Source of the DNA: Rhizopus sp. PT2906
Lineage: Eukaryota > Mucoromycota > Mucoromycetes > Mucorales > Rhizopodaceae
NCBI GenBank assembly: GCA_025529335.1
Contig: JAMYHX010000194.1
Coordinates: 1 to 64,000, forward strand
DNA length: 64,000 nucleotides
Direction of reading: 5' to 3'
This document shows, piece by piece, positions 56,487 through 64,000 of this stretch (position 1 is the first letter of the stretch; each line of letters opens with the position of its first letter). The notes under the pieces are model-generated. The model was given only the letters and a program-made list of their open reading frames with translations. It did no database searches and was not told where the DNA came from. The position numbers and the translations under genes were made by a program.

Positions 56487-57749
56487 ATGAGCAACCAACA
56501 CGACCAATCTCGTAAGAATGGAGGTCCTGAACCCATGGAATATATTGTTGATCAGAATGAGTTCATTGTAAAGCCGATTGCGACTCACAGTGAGTACTTG
56601 AAAAAAATGCCCTCTAGTGAATCTTCATCTGTTTGTCCAATGCTGACAGAAAAGTCAAAAGACGAAGACATTCGTATGAAAGAGGTAAACACAAAGCGCG
56701 ATTATGTGCGCTATTCTCTCCAAGATAAGGTTCGCTTTTTCGACCTGAAGATTGAAAAGTGTATGAGCGCATCAGCTGCAGCGAAGCAGTTGGGCATTTA
56801 CACTCGGACTGCTCAGAGATGGGTTAAACATTACAATATGTGTCCTGATAGCATTTTTGAGGTTTGTAAGCAAATTGGTCGTAAATGTATCTTGAACAAA
56901 GAGCATAAAACAGTTGTTATCAACTTTATTGATAGTAACCCTTCTGCTTCTGTTGTTGAAGCAACCGAGCATTTGTTGAATCGGTTCGATGATCTGAAAG
57001 TTTCACGTAGCGCTGCTTACAACTTCATGAAAAGTGAATGCAACCTTTCGTTGAAGAAGGCTGACTTTCATTCTGTTGAAAGGAACAGTCCAGCAAAGGT
57101 TGAAGAGAGACATGATTGGGTTCGTAAGTGGGAAAATACTGATATGAATTTTTTGACGAATTGTGTGTTTCTTGATGAGCCAGCTTTCGATATCAATATG
57201 AAACGCTCTAGGGCTTGGTCCAAAAAAGGTACGCGTGCCATTGTTACCCGACCAGTAACGAGAGCAAACACGACGTCGATATTGGGTGCCATCTCTACTG
57301 AAGGTTTGATTACAATTGGTGTCAAAAAACTGAGACCAGCGAAGAAGAGAAAGGCTGAAGGATACATAAGCTCAGGTATCGTAACGGGTCATTATATCAG
57401 TTTCTTAAAAATGACTCTTGATGAAATGGATAAGCATCCTCACATGAAAGGCTACTATGTAGTTATGGATAATGCACCAATCCACACACATGAAAACATA
57501 AGGAAGTATATTGAGCATCGAGGATATAAATACGTGTATCTTCCTACTTACTGCCCTGAGCTTAACCCAATAGAACAATTCTGGGCAGTGGCAAAGAGTA
57601 AGGTTAAGCGTCATAGGTTTTTGCAGGAAGACACTTTATCAAAAAGAATCACGGAAGCTTGCAATAGTGTGGAGAAAAGTCATTTCCGAGGTTTCGTTTC
57701 ACATTCTTACAACTGCTTGGATAAATGTCGAAACAAAGTGCCCATATAA
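56487..57749 (+). CDS. IS630/Tc1-like DDE transposase, uninterrupted
   Basis: A 420-residue frame from MSNQHDQSRKNGGPEP, the start supported by the copy at 4390-5313. The N-terminal about 90 residues are acidic. The helix-turn-helix/winged-helix region follows (SASAAAKQLGIYTRTAQRW; HKTVVINFIDSNPS; LKVSRSAAYNFMKSEC). The catalytic triad is seen: Asp in CVFLDEPAFDINM, Asp in YYVVMDNAPIHT, and Glu in CPELNPIEQFW (34 residues after the second Asp, a DD34E arrangement). The end is SYNCLDKCRNKVPI. No introns. No stops or shifts, unlike the other two copies. No confident terminal repeats: only a 9-bp pair, TGGTTCTTA at 56302-56310 and TAAGAACCA at 57790-57798, was noticed. Confidence 0.9.
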   Translation: MSNQHDQSRKNGGPEPMEYIVDQNEFIVKPIATHSEYLKKMPSSESSSVCPMLTEKSKDEDIRMKEVNTKRDYVRYSLQDKVRFFDLKIEKCMSASAAAKQLGIYTRTAQRWVKHYNMCPDSIFEVCKQIGRKCILNKEHKTVVINFIDSNPSASVVEATEHLLNRFDDLKVSRSAAYNFMKSECNLSLKKADFHSVERNSPAKVEERHDWVRKWENTDMNFLTNCVFLDEPAFDINMKRSRAWSKKGTRAIVTRPVTRANTTSILGAISTEGLITIGVKKLRPAKKRKAEGYISSGIVTGHYISFLKMTLDEMDKHPHMKGYYVVMDNAPIHTHENIRKYIEHRGYKYVYLPTYCPELNPIEQFWAVAKSKVKRHRFLQEDTLSKRITEACNSVEKSHFRGFVSHSYNCLDKCRNKVPI

Positions 57750-58021
57750 TGGCAACCAACAACTTCATCAAAAGGCAACAATACAGAAGTAAGAACCACG
57801 TAAGTATTAATCAGGTAAGTAATTAGCAATTTTATATCACTTTTTTAAGAGTGTTTTTTTTTATATATGGAGCCGTAGCTCAGGTTTATTAAAGTGATGA
57901 TATGATCAGTCACAAAGTGTTTTTGGGCTTTTAAATTTTTTGAAGATTATAATATTAGATAAAGGAAAGGACGAAAGAAAAGAGAGAAAAAAAAACATAT
58001 ATGTAAGGTAATATGCGAGTA
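57750..58021. other. Spacer between IS630-type element and LINE
   Basis: No gene seen. It may contain the right end of the transposon and the 3' UTR of the LINE, which reads leftward. Confidence 0.4.
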
Positions 58022-60775
58022 TTAGTCAATTGAAAAGAACAGAAGAGCTCTATGTGCTTGTCCTTGTTTGACGCAGTTTTCTTGGACAGCGACAGAGATC
58101 GACCTGCAAATATTTTTTGTGACTGGAGAAGCTACAAAAGGAATGTCATTGAAAACAAATAGCCAGTGTGAGCGCCATATTCCCAATGACGCTAAACCGA
58201 AAATCACCTCAGGATCCAGCATAGGCGAAAAGGAATCAAGACGAGGAAACTGTAGTTGGTGCAGTGCAGAGCGAACATGGTCTACGATAAAGGTATGTTC
58301 TCCAAAGTAAGTGTGTCATATAGAAGTCCACACGGTCAAATTTCTCAGGACACAAAAACAGGAAATGATCCATAGGTTCGCTGGGATGATAACAAAGCGG
58401 ACATGACTCAGGCCAAGCGGACGGGATCAATCGATGTAGAAGAGAACGGTGAGGCAGTTTGTCATGTAATAGACGGAACTACACGTTATGACCTGAGTGA
58501 GGAAGAGAAATGTCCCAAAAGCGTGTCCAACAGCGAGGACGTAAACGTGTTGAGCTAGGATGTAGTTGGGAGTCGCGGGCACAGAAAACACGAAATCCTT
58601 TGGAATTGAAGGGATGAGCATATTCTTTCTGGATTAGGGATAATGACTCGAGAAAAGGATCAGCATCAACACCATGGGATACGTTTGCCTCAAAAGGATC
58701 TGTGATATTGGTAGCATATTGAGGAGGAATGAACGGTCGAATTAGGAAATTCGACAGGAGGATGTCATCGTGTTTGACTAGTCGAAGAAACTTGCGTGCA
58801 AGGATTGGAGAGACATCCAGTTCAGAATTGATTTTGGCCCGGAGACATCCTGTCGTTGTATCCACGACGTAGGTTGAGGACAAACGTACACATGCTAGTG
58901 AGCGATGCAAAGTGAAACGTGGCATGGCTCGAAGTACAACGGAGACGGGAAGTTCCAAGCAGGTTCGTCCATTGGGAACCGTCAATTCATAAGAAGGCGG
59001 GAGAAGATCAACCGCACGAAATAACAGCGTAAATGCCGAATTCAATGAGCGTAGTGAAGGAGGCCGCAGGTCCTTGAATAGAAATGCCAGTCGATAGTCT
59101 TCTATTGGCCAAGTCACTGGAGTTGTAGCAGCCAGTGTTTTTAAATGCCACAAGAGATAGTCCGCGAGCCGTGGAATGACGATGGAGGACCGCATACCTC
59201 TGGAGAACCAAAACACTGAAAGAGGGCCATTGGGAGCGGATTTTACGAATGGTATTAGCCAATGCATCTGGAGCGCGCCTTGCTGAATTGCGGGGTCAAG
59301 AACACCAAGGCGATGAAGACACATCTTTGCTAGACAGATTTTGGGGAACATTCGATGATATAAGAACGATGGCATAACAGACTTGGTTTGCGTAAAGAAC
59401 CGGGTAAGAACTGCGGTCACTCGTAGAACATGCCATAATCGTGAGAGGATAAGTGTGTTGAGAGCAGTAGCCCTGCCACGGACAGAAAGAGAGCGATGAG
59501 CGTGAGTATCACACGAATTTCGGATGGTTTGCACAAGACGATCGAGGTAAACATCACGTTAGGCAGTGGTCGAGAAGAGCGGAAACCCGAGGTAGGCCAA
59601 GGAGCCAACGGAAGAACGATCATGCCATTGATGTATATGTTTCGATAGCAGTGGGCTTCGCTACATGGGCGAGGAGGCAATACTGAAACCAGAGAGAGAT
59701 AAGGCAACGGTTTTATGATAGTTCACCTTTGCGTTAGATGCTTCCGAGTAAACGGCTAACCTGGAAAACAAAACATCCAATGCAGCGGGCGATTCCGCAA
59801 TACAGAAGATGTCGTTGGCGTACGCTAAGAGCTTGACAGCTTGTAGATGAGGATGATCTCGGAAAGCCAGTTGTGAGCGAGGAAGGGCCAAACCAGGAAA
59901 AGATGAACCCCGCAAAAGAGACTGCAACAATGGTTCAAAGGCTAAGTTGAAGAGTATTGGTGAAATGGGATCACCTTGGCGTAAACCTCTTCGCTGGCGC
60001 ACAGGAAGGGACAGGAAGCCATTGATGTTCAGTCTAAGTTCGGTTGTAAAGAACAGCGTGGCCAGACTATGAACAATAGTCGGAGGAAAGCCGAATCGAC
60101 AAAGCACTTGCCGAAGGTAATCGGGGGTGCACTCTGTCGTACGCTTTCTCCTGGCCTAGTAACAAGCCAATAGCATGCGATTTGGACTGTTGTGCGCGTT
60201 CCATTAGGAGCTTCATGAGTAATCCATTATCCGCAATAAAGCGGCCATGGAGGAAGCCCGTCTGATAAGGGGTGATCAACGAATGGATATGGCGGATGAT
60301 GAGTGAGTTGAGTATGCGAGTAAAGACTTTAGCATCAGTGTTAATAAGGGGAATTGGACGCCAATTCTTCAAATCAGAGAGGTCCCCCTTCTTTGAGAAA
60401 AGGGAAACCGAGGTTTCTAGCCAGGATTTCGGAAATTGGCCTAAGGTCAGCGCACTGTTAAAAACAGCCAAGGTAATCTCGCGACAAGAAGGATGTGTGA
60501 TCAACAAGCGCAGAACTTCGTATGGCAGACCGTCTGTCCCTGGGCTACTATGCTTAGGGCTTCTAGAAAAGCCGTAAAGTATGTCATCAAACGTAATAGG
60601 AGCAACAAGAGATGTTTGGGCTACGGCGGAAAGGCGGCTTTCAAAAGGGATTGTGGACAAAAGCTCATCGATAGCCGATTGGTGGATGGGTGCTGGTGAG
60701 TATGGCTCCGAGTAATACGTGTGTGCGGCCTGAAGCATGTCGTCTTTGGTTGAGCTGAGGGTGCTAATGTTACTA
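58022..60775 (-). pseudogene. 5'-truncated LINE (non-LTR retrotransposon), dead reverse transcriptase
   Basis: Reading leftward: SPGTDGLPYEVLR, SLFSKKGDLSDLKNWRPIPL, ITPYQTGFLHGRFIADN, GLRQGDPISPILFNLAFEPL, then a long thumb/connection segment (TALNTLILSRLWHVLRVTAV; CLAKMCLHRLGVLDP). A C-terminal zinc-binding motif reads CPLCYHPSEPMDHFLFLCPE. This is the reverse transcriptase plus zf-RVT layout. The endonuclease half is missing, a 5' truncation. The catalytic positions are mutated: LLLGQEKAYDRV has Gly where Asp is expected, and LAYAND has Asn for the first Asp. A one-base insertion in a G5 run (60123-60127) and several stops break the frame. The base composition is visibly richer in G+C than its surroundings. 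Confidence 0.88.
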
Positions 60776-60985
60776 TAAGATCTGTTACACCTTAATCAAA
60801 TGTGGTCAATGCAGTTTAAAAATAACTCAGCTTCTGATTATATAAATATTGATTATTCCATCATCTCTTTTCTCTTTACTTTATTCTGAATAAAGATACA
60901 CACAGTCTCATTGTACTTTTACTTTGTCTGATGCTATTACAAAGCTAAATACAGCACCTATCAACAGATTTGATGAGGACAAATG
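60776..60985. promoter_or_regulatory. Promoter region of the PD-(D/E)XK-like gene
   Basis: A TATATAAATATT box at about 60838-60849 is followed by a pyrimidine-rich stretch (ATCTCTTTTCTCTTTACTTT). It lies 75-145 bp before the candidate starts. The open frame continues upstream of the first Met to about 60894 without an ATG. Confidence 0.4.
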
Positions 60986-61867
60986 CATGTCCAAGCTTTT
61001 TGATAACGAAAATGACAAAGCCAAGATAACAAGCTTTATTTATGAAGGCATTCTTATGAAAAGGGTCAAGTCGGAAGCCGCCCTCTTTTGTAAAGACATC
61101 TCTGACGTTAGTATAACCAAAATGATTTAGATCAAAAAGAAATGTAGCAATCTTGATAGAGATTGGATGTAGAATTTGATCCAACAGATGAGATGGATAA
61201 GTACATTAAAGCTTGCTGTTTGCATTTTAAAAATAACAATTATGCAATACAAATCAATTCTGAAGCAAGCTTCATTAAGAAGCACCTCCTGCCGTTTATC
61301 GACGAGATGTTTTTGAAGAGCCCTGACAAAAACATCATTTGCGCAATGTATGCTTTATGTTTAATTACTATTTCTATCTGGGCTAACTATTATTCAAATA
61401 GAATGGATGGAGCTGAGCAGAATGGAAGAATGCCCGATTTGAAGTTGGGTTACAAATTTAAAGGAAAGCCCCATTTTGCTTTCTTTGTTGAAGTAAAGCG
61501 TCCCGGTCAGACAAGTCTTTACCAAGATGAAGGCGACTTTGTGAAGTTGTTGAAGGTCATGAAAGAAAGTATAAATGACCAAATCGACCTTGGATTTGAA
61601 GATCCAGCTTCTTTGGGGCTTTTGGTAGAAGATAGTTTATTGTCTTTTGACAAAATGTGTACTTTAAAATATTCAAAAATTGTAAATATAGGATATAAAT
61701 GTATCCTTTACATAATGAAAATACACGAAGAAGGTGTTTACATACCTGTGGCGTTGAAGAAGTTTGTCTTAGTTGAAGACAGTGAAAACGTTGTGAATAT
61801 TCCAGCAATTGTTGAGAGCTTCTTTTTTGTGAAGATAAAATTGGAAAAAAAGTTAGAATATCGCTAA
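60986..61867 (+). CDS. PD-(D/E)XK nuclease-like accessory protein
   Basis: Two exons, 60986 to about 61109 and 61163-61867, are joined by a GTTAGT...GATAG intron in phase 0. MSKLFDNENDKAKITSFIYE leads to AALFCKDISD, then RLDVEFDPTDEMDKYIKACC. The core reads SEASFIKKHLLPFIDEMF and GRMPDLKLGYKFKG, then FFVEVKRPGQTS. Asp of MPD and Glu/Lys of VEVK (61490-61498) fit the PD-(D/E)XK active site. After it come FVKLLKVMKESINDQIDLG and DPASLGLLVEDSLLS, helical segments as after the core in this fold. No signal peptide. A decayed relative is at 15560-16310. Family membership is inferred from the motif. Host role unknown; it may belong to a mobile element or act as a selfish nuclease. Confidence 0.5.
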
Positions 61868-61869
61868 TA

Positions 61870-62064
61870 CTTTTATGTTAACAGGAGAAGTTAAATGTTT
61901 TTAAAGACAGCATAAAAACAAGACGAAGAAATAAGCCTTTACTATATATGAAGAAGAGTTCATTCCTGACAAGATCAGAATAAACTTATTGTTTCTTTTT
62001 ATTTGTTACTTAAACCGTCAGAAAAAAGGAAGGTGAATGTGTGTTATTATCTTATTTTATTGTT
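61870..62064. other. Spacer, 3' flanks
   Basis: Short AT-rich gap between the PD-(D/E)XK-like gene and the Tnp2-like fragment. No gene seen. Confidence 0.4.
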
Positions 62065-62880
62065 TTATTTGAGCGAATCCAGAATCAGATATCGACCAGA
62101 CTCGAGCATTACAAAGCTACAATCGTTCTGCGATCTTGATACCAGAATTGATAGACACCAAAGAGCGACTATCAGACAATCTTCTATAATAAGACACCAA
62201 CGCGCGAAGCACACCAGCATCTGCAAGACCAACACAAATTCTACCAGTATCAAGAGCTTGATAAAGCATTCTAGGCTCCCAAAGCTGAGCTTCGTTTTCA
62301 GTATCACTTGGATCAACAAGAAAGACTCGACGGTATACCTTGGATTACTGTTTCTGTCGATACTGGAAATGATTTGTTGTAGGCCATACGACTGCAGACT
62401 TTGTTCATTGACGAGGATGTTTGATGCGTTGACACCTGGTTTGACAACGGACTTGATCAGATTGGTGTACTTTTTGATGTTGCGCTCGGAGGTTCTGCAA
62501 CTAATGAAGCGCAATGGACCCATGTGCTCGATGATATAGCGAATGTGGGAGAGGTAGTGGTTATTCACCGTAAACACACGTTCGTTGATACGACCATAGT
62601 CGATTTCACGTCGCAGGAAGTTGTGCCATTTAGTGAAGTGTCTATATTTATGAAAGGTAAACTTATGAATACAACACAAATATGATAAGAAAAAATGCTA
62701 CAACTGTACCTATCTAGACGTACAAGATCATCAGCTGTTAGTTCACGTTCTAATGACATAACGCATTCATTGATGAGGCTCATTATAGCTTTCTTGGTTT
62801 GTTCATTATCAATGTATTGCAGTACGATTGTTGGAATAATGTACAAAAGCCAATCCTGCCAGTCAACTACTCTGTAGTTA
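62065..62880 (-). pseudogene. Tnp2/CACTA-like transposase C-terminal fragment
   Basis: Reading leftward: VVDWQDWLLYIIPTIVLQYI and INECVMSLERELTADDLVRL, a break, then HKYRHFTKWHNFLRREIDYG, VFTVNNHYLSHIRYIIEHMG, PLRFISCRTSERNIKKYTNL and IKSVVKPGVNASNILVN. The NNHYLSHI...GPLR...SERNI...KS...G.NASN pattern resembles the C-terminal conserved part of transposases abundant in Mucorales (Tnp2-like, as I recall). The frame after ESFLLIQ becomes hydrophobic and is probably out of frame. The N-terminal catalytic part is not seen. Confidence 0.5.
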
Positions 62881-64000
62881 TCCAGTCTGTCATTCTATCG
62901 ACCTTCAAATGTGCAAAGAACAATTGATGCTGATCGTCCAATGCAAAAGCTTATTTCAGACATCCAATATCACATTTGATCAGAAACTTACTAGCGCTAT
63001 CCAAGCTAAAAGATTTCTTGTACTGCTGTTATTGTCTGAAAAAGAAGTAGATTCTGAAAGTTGTTGGTGAGAAGAAGGATAAAAGTGATGATGAAAATAT
63101 GGCTTACTATTTGTATTGTTGTAAAGAGTATTCCGATCAGAGCGACTCCAAGTGTTTTCACTCAAGTCCAAGGGTTAATGCTTGGCACGCGACAAAGAAA
63201 TTGGGATGCGCTATTTTCGCACATGGATTGCACAGGACAAGCATCACAAAGGTATTGTTATTGTTGTAAGACATATTTACGCACTTAGTGTGGTGTCATA
63301 AACAATTGTGAAAGCGTGGCTGATAAAATCAATGTAACTGGTCACTGCAAATGTAAGGAGGCTAACGTTTCTCAGTATTTAATTTTATTTACGTCAACAG
63401 CTTGCTGAATCATCTTTGACAATAACTTCTTTAAGTTCAAAAGCTTCATGATGTTACCCAGTTGGTTCTGCCGTTTACCTCATTGTGCTTAATTTTTTTT
63501 TTATTTACCACCATAAGCGCCTCTTTGAACCCTCTCTCCCTCCCCTTGGAAGAGTAATGATTAGAAATCAAAATAAAAGTACGGAAACAGTTCCTCATGA
63601 AGTCAGAAATCAATTACTGAATCAGTCAAACAAATTACAGCTAAAAAAAAACAGTTTATAATAATGTCTCAAGCTTCGAAAGAAAATAAATTCATAATAA
63701 ATTCAAGTTGTGTCTCATTTGAAGGTTTATGAATTGGTCGAGCATTTGTAAAGTTATAACAAAGCTCATCAAAAGCCGTCTCAAATGTACTCGATTTAAT
63801 ATTGTCATAATGTATTCCATGCTCCTAAAAGCGTATGTCCTAATGATCGTTTGACGTCTGTTCACCAAATGGAAACAATTTAATTTTGGTTATGGTTGAT
63901 CTATTTTCACGATTTGTGGTTTTAAGGCCCATTGAAACAAATGACGCTCTAGATGTTGCTCAAGGACTTCACCATATTTAAAAAATCAGGAATGGATCAT
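62881..64000. other. Right-hand end, no supported gene
   Basis: A plus-strand frame near 63090-63270 reads YLYCCKEYSDQSDSKCFHSS with several Cys residues, perhaps a transposon fragment, but it has no clear ends. The last 700 bases are AT-rich and uninformative. Confidence 0.35.

Noticed and set aside
56302..57798. 9-bp inverted repeats (TGGTTCTTA/TAAGAACCA) as terminal repeats of the intact IS630-type element
   Set aside because: Too short, no TA target duplication next to them, and not found around the other copies.
63061..63288. 75-codon Cys-containing plus-strand frame
   Set aside because: The better reading (YLYCCKEYSDQSDSKCF) is in another frame with no clear start or end. Too little to call a gene.

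Overview
The window is nuclear DNA of a filamentous fungus, most likely an early-diverging one (Mucoromycota, Mucorales-like). It is visibly AT-rich, with dense genes carrying many short introns of about 45-70 nt (GTAAGT-type donors). It holds yeast/animal-type genes (SIN3, VAC14, VPS25, 40S uS10, a KTR mannosyltransferase) next to genes better known from animals (ITFG2, TMEM209). The transposon types (IS630/Tc1-like, Fanzor, MULE, LINE) and a repeated PD-(D/E)XK-like family also fit. The assignment comes from protein content and intron style only. Intron boundaries were placed by hand from GT/AG signals and reading frame; family names come from remembered conserved motifs, not from searches.

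Layout. 0.4-6.8 kb: tRNA-Ile, ribosomal protein uS10 (RPS20), methionine sulfoxide reductase B, a 107-residue unknown protein, a 387-bp LTR-like element with a perfect 8-bp target duplication, two Fanzor C-terminal remnants, a broken IS630-type transposase fused to one of them, and a KTR-family mannosyltransferase. 7-8.7 kb: sparse, with one decayed ORF cluster. 8.7-12.9 kb: a large DH-domain RhoGEF. 13.1-16.4 kb: a second, broken IS630-type transposase and a decayed PD-(D/E)XK-like gene. 17-26 kb: a gene-dense block, VAC14 (-), then MsrA, ITFG2-like and TMEM209-like (+). 26-29.6 kb: sparse, with one hairpin MITE-like element. 29.6-36.3 kb: SIN3 and Xaa-Pro aminopeptidase (+), meeting VPS25 (-) tail to tail. 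36.8-40.1 kb: CLC chloride channel/transporter (-). 41.4-43.4 kb: DEDDh RNA exonuclease (+). 44.8-47.3 kb: a Ppo/COX-like heme dioxygenase without a P450 half (+), converging on an alpha-arrestin (-). 50.5-52.1 kb: MOT1-type molybdate transporter (+).

52.6-63 kb is a transposon island: the inverted second copy of the LTR-like element, an intron-containing decayed Fanzor gene, a decayed MULE, the one uninterrupted IS630-type transposase (420 aa), a dead 5'-truncated LINE, a PD-(D/E)XK-like accessory gene and a Tnp2-like transposase fragment.

The host genes do not form a pathway cluster. Several act on the endolysosomal system (VAC14 for PI(3,5)P2, VPS25 for ESCRT-II, a CLC exchanger, an alpha-arrestin, an ITFG2-like KICSTOR subunit). 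Both stereospecific methionine sulfoxide reductases lie in the window, 18 kb apart. The most unusual content is the set of Fanzor remnants, the PD-(D/E)XK-like family and the 387-bp element.
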